The notes under the pieces were generated by a model. It saw nothing but the letters and a program-made list of their open reading frames with translations, ran no database searches and was not told the origin of the DNA. A program made the position numbers and the translations under genes. A DNA stretch of 64,000 bases from Didymodactylos carnosus (lineage: Eukaryota; Rotifera; Eurotatoria; Philodinida; Philodinidae), in NCBI GenBank assembly GCA_905250885.1, contig CAJNOQ010000081.1, positions 1 to 64,000 of the forward strand. The letters are read 5' to 3'. Below, piece after piece: positions 35,901 through 48,043 of this stretch. Every line of letters begins with the position of its first letter. Position 1 is the first letter of the stretch.

Positions 35901-38900
35901 AATTTAGAATTACAGAGATTTCCTTATCCTCCATATAAATCTGATAATTTTGTCCTAGTTGTTCAAATATGGTTTCCATTTTTGTTAATTATGAGTTATA
36001 TTTTTTCCGCCATAAATACCGTGAAAAATATTGTGTACGAGAAAGAAAAAGGACTCAAAGTAAGATGTTATGCATTATCGTTATAACAGTTTTAAAAAAT
36101 TTTCTTTCTATTAGGAAGCGATGAAAATCATGGGTTTGAATGGTTGGATTCATTGGGTAAAATACAGTAATCATTAGTATTATGTACGTACAATTGAATA
36201 ATTTTCATATTTTTAGCTTGCATGGTTCACCCGAAGTATTGTGTTTTTAACAATAGCTGATATACTTATCAGTGTATGTTATATTGTACAAGTACCGCTA
36301 TCAAGTGGCGGCAAGAGTTCAGTGATTGGGCAAACAAGTGCTACACTACTATTTTTCTTCTTATTTACATATTCAATCACATCAATTTGTTTCATGTTTT
36401 TAATTAGTACTTTATTTGACAAAGGTAAATATCTCAATACATTGTTTCGTAATTAGATAAGAAAGCTCTGCACTCTTATTCTCAGTCAGATTTACATTAA
36501 CTTATAGTCATTTCTTAGTATTAGCTACAACATTTATTTGTACCCTTACGATATTAGAATAAACTCAGCTTTCTTTACTGTTAGAATTAGATTAGATAAA
36601 ATCGTCTGAATACACATATAAACAGATCGTATAGTCGTTCAAATATCAATTAAAAGTCATACTTCTGTTGTTTTCTTTGATAGCTAACTCGGCTGCTGCA
36701 GGAACTGGAGGGCTTTGGTTTATGTCATATTTACCCTATGCATTTATACAACCACGTTATGAAACAATGACAAGAGCATCAAAAATGGCTTCGTGTCTTT
36801 TACACAATCTTGGTTTAGCTCTCGGTGCACAGCTAATCGGACAGTTTGAAGGAAAAGGTATGTATGTCTGGTATATTTTTTCGATTTTTCATTACTTACT
36901 GTCATGTTTCACAACGTGTTCAGGTACTGGTTTGCAATGGTCGATGATCAATGAACGGTTTTCTGTCGATGATAATTTTACAATGCTAGACGTTATTATT
37001 ATGTTGTACGTAGATGCATTGATTTATCTCATATTAGCACTGTATATCGAAAAAATTTGGCCAGGACAGTATGGCATCCCAAAGTGAGTGTGTTATCTCA
37101 ATTAAAAAAAAACAACTCATTTTACTTTCATTTAGAAAATGGTATTTTCCCTTTACGCTAAGCTTTTGGCGAGGACATTCTCAAACAATAGCGAAAAATG
37201 TTGTAGTTGATTCTGCTAATGACTTGTTTTCTTCTCAAGAAAAAAATGCGTTTGAAGATGAATCAAATGATAGAGAACTTGGTATTCGACTTATTAACGT
37301 ATCAAAGGTAGTGTAACAATTTTGACACAATTCAAATGAAAAAAATGTTTTTTGTTTTTTTGAAGGTATACACATTTTTTCTGAAAACGAAACCGCCAGT
37401 TCATGCCGTACGCAATGTAAGCATGAATATTTATAATGGTCAATTAACTGCTCTGTTAGGTCACAATGGAGCCGGAAAATCGACTACTATTTCAATGATC
37501 ACAGGTATAATGGATCGTATATTTTTATAGTAAGGAAAAACGAAGAAGGGAGACATTTTCAAGTGTCTGATGGAAGTTTTGTGAAAGACATCCAATTAGA
37601 GATTCTTTCGGAGTCTGACGACGAATCTGATATCTGTTTCTTACGTATAGCGGTCAAGTGTTGTCCTGTAAAAACCAGATCTCTAGAGTCGCGTGGAAAG
37701 ATTCTTATATGGCCAGTTTGCTGAACAAGTCGAGTTTCCCGTGGAATAAATATTTAAACGTACCGATCAAGTACTCAGCGAAAGAACGAATTTTATTACA
37801 AAAGAAGCCCTCAAATGTCTGAGATTCACCAAATACTGGAAGCAACATTTTTGTTTTGATTGATAGATTTAAATATTTATTTCATAGAAAACTTGACTTA
37901 TTCAACAAACTGGTCATATCAGAATTTTTTCACGTGAAGTTTCAAAATGATCTCCAGAGACCTAATTTCTACAGGACAACACTGGACCGGTCTACAGAAG
38001 AAACAGATATCAGATTCGTCATCAGACTCCAAAAGAATCTCTAATTGGATGTCTTTCACAAAAAAACTCCATTGAACACCTGGAAATGTCTTCTCGTTCG
38101 TTTATTGGGTTTTGGAAGTAACAGGGCTTTTCTATGTCAATGAGCGCAGATAATTTGTGTAGTTATTAGAAATTTAGTAAGCAAATATTGATAGTACAAA
38201 CACATTTCAGTCAGCAATCGAGCTTTCATGACACCGATTTGCTAGACCAATGCTACTTTAGCAATTACTATCCATTTCAAATCGAATCTTCAGATCGAAG
38301 GAACCTCAGCTGGCTTGTTTTTCCAAAACTCCGGTTTTTGCCTGTAGCTATGTAAACTTCAAATTCGCATAACTCACTCATTTCTCATCCGAAATGAGCG
38401 AAATTTTCATCAAATGGGTAGTTTTACTCGGGCAATCTAGCAAAATGATCAGTAAATCTCGCATACAAATGTTTAGCCCAGAGGATTTTTCGAAGATCTC
38501 TGAAAATCCAATGATTCTTTAGTGAATCATACTCAAGTTTTTCGTCATGGTCTATAATCTTCAACTAATGTTGAATATTTTCCGAAGGTTACAGTCATTT
38601 CGGATGAGAAATGAGTGAGTTATGCGAATTTGAAGCTTACATGGCTACAGGCAAAAACCGGAGTTTTTGAAAAAACGGGTCAGCTGAATCAATCTGAAGG
38701 TGAAAATAAATAATGCCGTGATGGCCAGCATAGCTCATTACCTGTGTCTTGAGTGTTTTTGAGATTCCCAAATCTCCAGATTTGGCGATAACACGATCTA
38801 CGGAGAACGTCTCTACCTCGCGGATCATAAGAGATGAAAGCCTGGGTCTTGTCGAGAATTGTAGGTGAACATTCAAGTTCTCCATTCTACTATTTAGAAT

Positions 38901-41900
38901 CAAAAATCCCAAACTTCTTCAATGGTGAGAAGGTTTCTGCAAAAAGTTTTGAAGAAGCTTACCATCTGCAGGAGGTATTTCTAAATTTATTTTCCCATAA
39001 ACGGATAGCCCCCAGATTCTACTCTCTAAAACTGACAATCGTAGTTCTCCAGCTATTTTCTGTCAAAAGTTATTGAAAGAACAATGGAGTGCATTATATT
39101 TTGAAATTGATAGTAGTTATTTACAATATAACTAAGCGATATATAACAAACATTTAAAATTCTCATAAGAGCTCGGTTGTAACTAGTCCTACTTTTTGTT
39201 AGAGTTTAATAATTAAAATCATTCGTTGAGAAGACCATATGTCTTAGACTATGCTCCATAACATAAGGTACATGTACATCTCATTAATTTGGTTTCTTGC
39301 ATATCTAATTGGCGTTTTATATCTAAAAATTGTTCGTACACTAATCAGACTGAATTTTTAGGTTTAATACCTCCTTCTAGTGGTCAGATTATTGTTAATG
39401 GTTTTGATATTTCCACGTCGATTGATAAAATCCGTGATAATTTGGGTTTATGTCCACAATATAATATATTATTTGATCATTTGACAGTTAAAGAACATCT
39501 AAAACTATTTGCAACTGTAAGATTTATAATTTCTAGCGTATTATAAAACAAAAATACAACGAATAAATTTTTTTAAGCTAAAAGGACATCCATCAAATGA
39601 TATTGAAAATGAAATACAAAGAATGGTTAAAGATCTTAATTTAGAAGATAAATTAAATACACTTTCAAAATCATTATCTGGCGGTATGTCTACAAAGATC
39701 ATTTATATTTCACATCTAATTTGTTTCTGTTAATTTTCAATTAGGTATGAAACGAAAATTAAGCGTCGGTATTGCATTAGTTGCTAATTCTAAAGTATGT
39801 TACAAATTCTATTATCATTAAAAATGGTAATAATAATTTTGTTCTGTTATTGTAGATCGTTATTTTGGATGAACCAACAAGCGGTATACGATTGTCTATT
39901 GTTACTATAAATTGATTTTGATTTTCTCTTTTTTTTTTTATTATTCAGGAATGGATCCTGCTGCCAGACGTTCAACATGGGATATGCTACAACGTTATCG
40001 TGTTGATCGAACAATATTATTTACAACTCATTTCATGGATGAAGCTGACATTTTATCAGATAGAATTGCGATCATTGGCGATGGACGAATAAGATGTTGT
40101 GGTTCACCATTTTTTCTAAAAACAAAATTTGGTATAAAAATATATATTCTATGCCTATAAAGAGATTAAGTAATCATTATTCTGTCTTTTTTAGGCGTTG
40201 GTTATCATTTAATTCTATCTAAAAATGTTGAAGCAAATGTTGAACGAATTGTTCAAATCGTTCAGAAATATGTACCATTAGCTAAATTAGAAAGTAATAT
40301 TAGTGCCGAATGTAGTATATTATTGCCACATGGAGAATCGACAAAATTTTCCGATTTATTCCATGAAATTGAACAAAAAAAAGATTATCTTCAATTATTT
40401 AGTATTGGATTATCAGAAACATCAATCGAAGAAGTTTTTATGAAAATGTAAAATAATAAATTTAACTCTTCTCATAATAGAGTTTGATGATGTTAAAATT
40501 TTGTTTTCTTTTAGAGTTGAAACTGAAGAGGTTGATGACACAGTATCAAGATTGCCACGTCAACAATTGGATAATGAAGGATTTCAGGATGATACTGGAA
40601 GAGTTTCAAGTAACGGAAATGATGATGGCATAGCTTTACAAAGTATGCGCAGTAGAACGATTCAATCAACTCATGAAAAAATAGATAACATCGATATAAT
40701 ACGTAGGCAAAAAGAACAGAACATAAAACGCATTTGAGTGTATTATCATTTAAAAATCAATCATAAAAAAAAAAAAAATTAGCTGCTCTCATTTATAAAA
40801 ATATATCTATTTCGCTCTTCCAAAATGATTCTTGATATTTGCTTTCCTTTAGTTGCTTTGGCTTTTCTTAATCACACTGGGTAAACCGTGTTTTGTAATT
40901 GATAATTCTATTTAAAGTGAAACATATAGTTATAAAACTGTATTGTTCAAATGAAAGCTACTTCTTTTTGTGTATGTATCTATCGATTATTTGTTGTGAA
41001 ATCAGTTAGTACTATTCTCTCATAATTGATTATTATCTATTTTTTTACAGCTGCATTCCAGACTACAGTGAGAAAAAATCGTGGCATCAATCTATGGATT
41101 CAACAACTTAAAGCGTTGATTTTGAAACGTATATTGAATTCTGCCCGTAATTATTTAGTTTTAGTTGCAGCATTTTTACCCGTTGTATTCGTTATCATAT
41201 CACTTGTTATTGAACAACAAATACCACAACCAGAGGATTCACCACCGCTGATCATTGCCACTGATCGATACAACCCGGCACGTGTACCTTATATTTATGA
41301 TACAAACTCATCGATATCTACACAATTTGCTGATGCCTATAAAAATATCGTATTACATTCTAAAAAAGAGACACCAATTGATTTAACAAAAGAATTTCAT
41401 GGTGATTGTCATGATGTGCAACCTATGGATTTATTGAAATATCTTGGATGTATTGGAAGATTAAATGTTGGTGTATTAACAGATCGTTATTTAATAGCAG
41501 CAAAAATTTATGAATATGATAATTATACGATTAATAACAATAAAACCGGTTTGCATTTAACAGGTTTATTCAATAATCAACCGTTTCACATTCCACCGTT
41601 ATCGTTGAATATGTTAACCAATTCTTTATTATACTATCTTTCAATAACTCATAATTACACTAATAAACCTTCTATCAGTGTTATCAATCATCCATTACCA
41701 CGATCATTGACTGATAAACTAATCGACTTTCAATCAAGACAATTTTTTGGTTTTCGTTTATCATCGTCTATTGTGTTTGGAATGGGCTTTGCAATGGCCG
41801 CATTTGCTGTATTTCTGATTAAAGAGCGTGTATCAAAAGCAAAACATTTACAATTTTTAAGTGGAGCAAATGCCCTTAATTTTTGGATTTCAACGTTTAT

Positions 41901-44900
41901 ATGGGATGCCGTTTATTACTTGATGCCAACAATTTGTATATTTCTCGTATGGCTGGTAAGTAAAAATGGGCGAGGCTTCAGTCGAGTGCATTTCCATTTA
42001 AATGCATCTTATTTTAGCGCGTCTTATTTGGGTGTATTTTCAATTACACCACTCATTCTTGAAAATATTTTGAAACTTTTGAGCCGTTTCTGTCATCACT
42101 GTTTAACATTAATTCTTAGTGCCTGATACTCTTTTATTTTAACTTCAAAAATAATCTAGCTTACAATATTTTCGAACAGCTTCATCATTAACACATATCA
42201 CCAAATAAACAAATTTTAAAAGGTTGCTTAGTTAAAACCGATTGCAGATTCATCTTCTCCATAGTCGATTGTCTTGTATGCGATAATGTTTGGATCGAGG
42301 TACAACTTTTTCGACATCGTTTTGCCTCTGGTCCCATGCACTGACGTTTTCGAAAATTTTTGAGCAAGATCATGTGTAGGGATGTTTGGTTCTCGGTTTC
42401 GGTTCTCGAGTTAGAACCGAAACGAAAAGAACCGCAGTTTTGGTTCTGAATTTAGAACAGAACCGCAGCAGCTCTCGGTTCTCAGCTTAGAACCCGAAAA
42501 TAGTTTTTCAGACAGTAACAATTCAACGAAATAGAATTCATTTTATAGTAAACGAAAGGATTCTTTTAAATTATGACATCCGATTCCCGATGAAGAACCG
42601 AAAATAAGAGAACCGCAGTTCCGATTCCTCATGCAGACTCGAATCGCGGTTCCAGTTCTTCGCGAGAACCGAGAATCGAACATCCCTAACCATGAGTAAA
42701 TTTTTTTCTGAAGTATTCTAATCCAAACATTATCAGATGAGAACGTATCCAAATGAGACGCATTTATATGCCAGTTTTTACTGTGTTCTATCCCTCATGT
42801 TAAGTTTTCTTCTCTTCAGATATTCTACCTAGCAGGTGCCGCTAAAGACGATGTTGGTGTTTATATAACGGGTCCTCGTTTGGGTTATACAATATGGTTG
42901 TTTCTATTCTATGGTTGGGCTCATATACCGTATACATATTTACTTTCTTACTTATTTCAAATACCCTCGTCTGGATTTGCATGGATTACGATTATTAATA
43001 TTATAACAAGTACGTTCTTCATTCAAACTTGGCTATGATTAAATTTAAGTTTTATCATTTTTTAGGTCAAGCTACTCTGTTAGCTGTTGTCATTCTGGCT
43101 ATTCCTCAATTAGAATTAGTTAATGTATCAAAAATACTTGAATGGATATTTTTGATATTATTTCCCAACTATAGTCTAGCACAAGCTTTGAACGATATAT
43201 ATGAAAATCATGAATATTTAGAAATCTGTCCAAAATTGCTCGAGTATTGTGACCAAGTACCGAGTCCATGCTGTAAAAGTACGTTTCTATACATAATACA
43301 ATTTTGAATTACACTACGAGATTATTTCTCTTTCCACAGTTCCATAAATTATCGATACTCTTGTGTTCAGATATGCAGTAGCAGCATCTACTGAATATTC
43401 TCTTAGTTCAATGAGTTGTCATTTGACAATTTATATAAGTTGTTATCATCGAAGTGTAATTTTCTCCATCACATTAAGCAAAACAAAATTTATCGATTGT
43501 TTTTTCTTTCTATTTAGATAATTGTGGTACAAATTGTCTTGATTGGACGTATAATTATTTAGATTGGCAAAAACCTGGTATTGGACGGTTTCTTGTGTTT
43601 TTATTTTTACAAGGTTTAATTTCCTTCATTCTGTTGTTATTAATCGATTTTGGTTTTGTACGACGATTTACATCGTTTGTATTATCTTGTGGAAAACCAA
43701 AACGGAAAGTTTATACAAATGTTGATACATTAGACACCAATAATACAATATCAGCGATTGATCAACGAAATGAAAACGGAATAATTAGAACAATAGCAGA
43801 TGATGATCTAATTCATGGTATTGGTGTATTAGATGAAGATGTTAAAAGAGAAGAAGAACGTATTCAGCAAACATCAACTAGAGATTTAATGCAAACGGAC
43901 GTGTTAGTTTTGAATAGTGTATCAAAAATACACGGAAATCTTCGTGCAGTAGATAACATTTCGTTTGGTGTTAAACAGCAGGAATGTTTTGGTTTATTAG
44001 GAGTAAATGGAGCAGGTAAACGAATGTTTGCAATCTATTATTCATCTATTTATTTTATCTATTTCTTTGTTATTCAGGAAAGACTACAGTCTTCAAAATG
44101 ATTACTGGTGATGAGGTAGTAGACATTGGTTCTATTGTATTAGATTATCTTGATATTAGTGTAGATGTAAGACAATCACAGCGTAAAATGGGTTATTGTC
44201 CGCAGTTTGATGCATTAATTGACTTACTCACTGGTGAAGAAACATTATATTTCTTTTCTCGATTACGGTAAATGACATTTTTTTTAAAAATCACGTCTAT
44301 TAACTATTCTATTTTTCTTAAATTCCAGCGGTGTTGATGAAAAATTAATACCAAATCTAGTTCAAGATGTAATAACATTAATGGATTTAGAAAAACATGC
44401 AAAAAAATATGTCTACGCTTATAGTGGTGGTAACAGAAGAAAACTAAGTGCTGCTGTGGCATTGATAGGAGATCCAGCTATCGTATTTTTGGATGTAAGT
44501 ATGATAACGATGTATCATCTGTCCAAAAAAGCAATTACGTGGTGATTTTGTGAATAACGTTTTAATTGACGATAACTACAGCGTTGTGCATCGTGCCATT
44601 TTAAAGCCAAAAATTTGACAGATATTTTCATGAGAAAAAGTTTCCAAATCTTTTTCGACAATAGAATTTCATTTTCAGGAAATATTTGGAAAACCACTCG
44701 TGATTTCAAAATTCAGATTAGAACATATTCTTTTTTTTTCACAGGAATAATAAGTGATCGAATGTACTCTTCAAAATAAGAATTCTCCGAACTATCCAAT
44801 TTTTATTTTTTTGGACATGGTGTGTCGAATTTTTTAGGTGTCACACAAATAGTAGGGGATCCCATGTAGGAACTGTAAAACCGACTGGAAACCTTTATTA

Positions 44901-46484
44901 TGAATCATATTAAGTATTGTGGCAATGCTTGTTTCACGATAAACACTGAAAAATCTGGCGAAAATCTATTTTTACGAAACTATACTGTTTTAGACTAATT
45001 CCATTGAATATTAAGAGAAATCATTCATCGCTCAGAATCGATTCAAATAAGCAAAAAGTAATGAAATTGGGTTCATATTTTGCCTCTTCCTCTATCAAAC
45101 TCAACTCTTCGACAAAAATAATGACATTTTCGGAATAGCGTTAAGAGTTGAAAAATGTGTGTTTTGGAGTTGGAATCGTCTAAGAAACCACGGTTTCGAT
45201 TCCATTAGGAGGACCGGCACCGCGATTCCGATTCCTGATGAAGAACCGAAAATACGAGAACCGAGAACCAAACATCCCTAATACGAACCCAGTTTCATTG
45301 GTTTCTCACTGATTTCGAAAAAATTGAATTTCTCGATAATGAAACAAAATTTTTCAAAAAGACTACTTAACTTTTTTCTCATGCGTATGACGAATATAAT
45401 CAAATGAAAAGATGTTATATCTTCTAACTACAGAGACCTGATGTGTTTGTGAGAAGCTCGGAAGCATTTTTCGGATCCTGCTCATGTCTGACGCACTGTC
45501 TCAAATTAAATAAATAAAAGATCTCAAATTTTAACAGTGATCTTCGATTATAAAATAGCATATTACAGTGACTATTAACAGCCAACTCATTAAATTCATA
45601 CTATAGATAAAGAAGATTCATAGCTAGTTTTTATCCCTTCATGCATCAGGACTTAATCAGTATTTTAAGAAAAACAACTGAAACGCTGATATCTCACGAA
45701 TCATCCAGTAAAAGAGGCTTAAATTTAGTGAATGATCAATATCCAGTGAGAGCGATAACCACACAAACGTAGACGTGCCTCGTTATCGTGATTCTTGAGT
45801 TGCAGGGTTATTCCTACTTTTATGGAGTGCTGTAGATTGGTATCTGTTGAAATAAAGTTAAAAATTTTAGGAGCCTACTACAGGAATGGATCCAAAAGCG
45901 CGACGATACTTTTGGAATGCCATCGCAAAATTTCGTGATTTTGGAAAACCGATTATATTAACTTCACATAGTATGGAAGAGTGTGAAGCATTATGTACAC
46001 GAATTGCCATTATGGTTAATGGACGTTTGAAATGCCTCGGCAGTATTCAATATCTTAAATCAAAATTCGGTCAAGGTGAGATTCAAAAGATTTTGATCAA
46101 CATTATTAACAAAATTATAATCTTCTTTTTTCTTTAGGTTATACATTAGTTGCAAAATTAAATTCATTTACTGAAAATAAGATAAATGGTTTCTTTAGTG
46201 TGATTAAAAATGCATTTCCTAATGCTCAATTTAAAGAAGCATATGAAGGTTACATTCATATTCATGTTGATGAACCAAATTTATCATTAGCTAGTTTGTT
46301 TCGTACTGTTGAAAGGTCTAAACAAACGTATGATATTGAAAATTATACCGTTAGTCAAACAACGCTGGAGCAAGTATTCTTGAATTTTGCCAAATCACAG
46401 TTGGATCCAGATGAAGTAAAACTTCGTACAAGAGCAAATAATAGTCTGTTTGGAAAACTAAAAAAAATGTGTTCATCGTCTTAA
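32907..46484 (+). CDS. ABC transporter subfamily A, ABCA3-like full transporter
   Basis: Twenty-five exons, 1,818 aa (human ABCA3 1,704): 32907-33436, 35591-35694, 35753-35767, 35824-36059, 36115-36156, 36217-36424, 36684-36857, 36924-37083, 37136-37307, 37366-37504, 39362-39516, 39578-39683, 39745-39794, 39856-39883, 39949-40131, 40195-40447, 40515-40702, 41051-41955, 42820-43009, 43066-43278, 43518-44015, 44078-44267, 44329-44494, 45871-46075, 46138-46484. ABCA proteins move lipids across membranes of lamellar bodies, lysosomes or the cell surface. Layout: helix 1, lumenal domain, membrane domain 1; NBD1 with Walker A GHNGAGKS (579-586), signature LSGGMKRKL and Walker B ILDEPTSG; second lumenal/membrane half with six sequons or so; NBD2 with [18 protein letters not shown] and FLDEPTTG; C-terminal LEQVFLNFA. 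All catalytic motifs are intact. ABCA3-like pieces are GYYREGFLALQ and [12 protein letters not shown]. The exon 17 donor (40702) is the least certain junction. Confidence 0.93.
34200..35541. repeat. Degenerate TTATAACGC-word field in ABCA intron 1
   Basis: Dozens of copies of variants of GCATTATAACGC, GTTACAACGC and TAATGCGTTA occur in both orientations with no fixed period, in two blocks (34200-34735 and 35150-35541) around a roughly 400-nt core that mostly lacks them. The word is itself near-palindromic. Not a simple tandem satellite and non-coding. Confidence 0.7.
37541..38100. repeat. Long inverted-repeat element in ABCA intron 10
   Basis: Arms of about 230-240 nt (37541-37775 and 37860-38100), with GTGAAAGACATCCAATTAGA on the left and its complement on the right, around a loop of about 90 nt. 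The left arm, read forward, is open for about 45 codons and contains [12 protein letters not shown]; the right arm in reverse has a stop in the equivalent frame. This may be a relic of a transposase 5' end captured in the arms, but that is weak. Confidence 0.8.
38289..38699. repeat. Second inverted-repeat element in ABCA intron 10
   Basis: Arms of about 110 nt (38289-38400 and 38590-38699) share CTCCGGTTTTTGCCTGTAGC and CATTTCTCATCCGAAATGA in opposite orientation, around a centre of about 190 nt. TTATGCGAATTTGAA in the arm recalls a similar word in the glycylase-intron element (13615-13640). Confidence 0.8.
42377..42688. mobile_element. hAT-like MITE in ABCA intron 18
   Basis: A 312-bp element with terminal repeats TAGGGATGTTTGGTTCTCGG and, at the other end, the complement of TAGGGATGTTCGATTCTCGG, two mismatches in the first 20. 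It is flanked by ATCATGTG and ACCATGAG, an 8-bp match with two differences, as expected of an old hAT target duplication. The interior is full of GGTTCT/AGAACC words. No transposase. Confidence 0.75.
45180..45280. mobile_element. Right-end relic of the same hAT-like MITE family
   Basis: The sequence GAAGAACCGAAAATACGAGA through AACCAAACATCCCTA (ending 45280) matches the right half of the element at 42377-42688. No left terminus was found upstream, so it is a truncated copy in ABCA intron 23. Confidence 0.65.
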
Positions 46485-47004
46485 CATATATCTTTTCTTT
46501 TTTATACTGAAGTTTCTCATTGTTAAGCTCGAGACGATTAAACAATGATGTTACATTCCATATTTATTTCACTATTAGTATGTGAAGAACAGTCAAAACT
46601 TTACGGTTTAATTTATTTTTTTCTGCTTGTGAAATGTCGAACTCCCAATTCAAAAGTACACTCGTTGTAAACTGATACAGGAGATAAAAATACTTATTCT
46701 GTTCTATTTGAAATTGGACTTTAGTCTTTTGTTTAACTTTGTATAAATCGATGTTTCTATGAATTTTTCTATGTATTTTTACTAATAAGATATTTTCTAG
46801 TTTCTTCTTGTACTGACTTTTATCTCCGCTAATTAATTCTTAAGTTTTATTTTGTATACCATTTATTTGTAGTTTTCATCAAAATATATTTTTTTATTGT
46901 TGTTGTTACCACGTTAATGTAAAGTAATATATCTCATATGGAGATTAAACTGTATTTAGTGAATAAAACAAAATGGAAAATAAATTTAATATGTAGTGGA
47001 TATA
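46485..47004. other. ABCA 3' flank
   Basis: AT-rich and T-rich sequence after the ABCA stop codon, presumably the 3' UTR. No other feature. Confidence 0.45.
46962..46967 (+). terminator. Candidate poly(A) signal of the ABCA gene
   Basis: AATAAA 478 nt after the stop codon, about 40 nt before the mobile element at 47005. Earlier variants (ATTAAA-like) exist, so the 3' UTR length is uncertain. Confidence 0.35.
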
Positions 47005-48043
47005 GAGTACTGTGGAGGAAAAAGAGACACGTTTTCAATTTTTTGTCGTACTCTTATTAGTTCTCAGTCACTTTTGATCGGAAAAACTTGCTGTTAAAAA
47101 TGATGGTAGATCGAACATTTTTCTACACGTTGATGTAAAAATCTTCTAGAAATCTCTGACCGATTTTCAACCAGATCCAAAATGCGAAGAGCCCCATAAA
47201 CGTGTCTCTCCCCACAAACTCCACTAGTCTGCATGGGGGAAAAAGAGACACTCCATTCAAATACATGGAGTTTTAATTAATAATTGACTGCTAAGCTTTA
47301 GAGATAATTAGTTAAAAAATACCTCATTTTGTAGCCCAGATCTTCCTCTCTATACCATACGATTTTGAGCTCATTACCGTTTTAAACTCATTAAGCTAAT
47401 TAAGACATAATCAACTGCACTCGAGATTGTCTTTTTTTTCTTTTCATGCATTGGGGGGAAAAGGGACACTCGTGTAATTTGTGAGGGGCAAAAAACAGAC
47501 ACATTTTTCTATTCGATAGCGGAGATTCTAGTCGATGACATGGACCGAATGTTTTATTAAAAATGCTTGGCTATAATTATCATAATTAATTATGAAATTA
47601 ATTTATTGTATAAAATATGTTTGAATTTATATCACATTTTTTGCGAAACTAATAATAATACAGTGGAATAGTGAGCTGATTTTCACGTATGTTATAGAGT
47701 TCAGCATTCTGAAGAATTTTGTCATTTGGCATAGTATCAAAATCGACTTATGAGACACAGTAGAGGTTTGTCTCTGTGTATTTCAATGGAGTGTCTTTAA
47801 CAGTTAATTATTAATTAAAACTCCATGTATTTGAATGGCGTGTCTCTTTTTCCCCCATGCAGACTAGTGGAGTTTGTGGGGAGAGACACGTTTATGGGGC
47901 TCTTCGCATTTTGGATCTGGTTGAAATCGGTCAGAGATTTCTAGAAGATTTTTACATCAAGTTTTTCCGATCAAAAGTGACTGAGAACTAATAAGAGTAC
48001 GACAAAAAATTGAAAACGTATCTCTTTTTCTCCCACAGCACTG
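47005..48043. mobile_element. Tc1/mariner-like non-autonomous element with long terminal inverted repeats
   Basis: Flanked by TA on both sides. Ends are GAGTACTGTGGAGGAAAAAG on the left and the complement of CAGTGCTGTGGGAGAAAAAG on the right. The arms pair for about 280 nt on the left against 235 nt on the right (both contain GACTAGTGGAGTTTGTGGGG or its complement). The 500-nt centre is AT-rich and has no transposase frame. The TA target and CAGT-type end suggest the Tc1/mariner superfamily. Confidence 0.75.
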
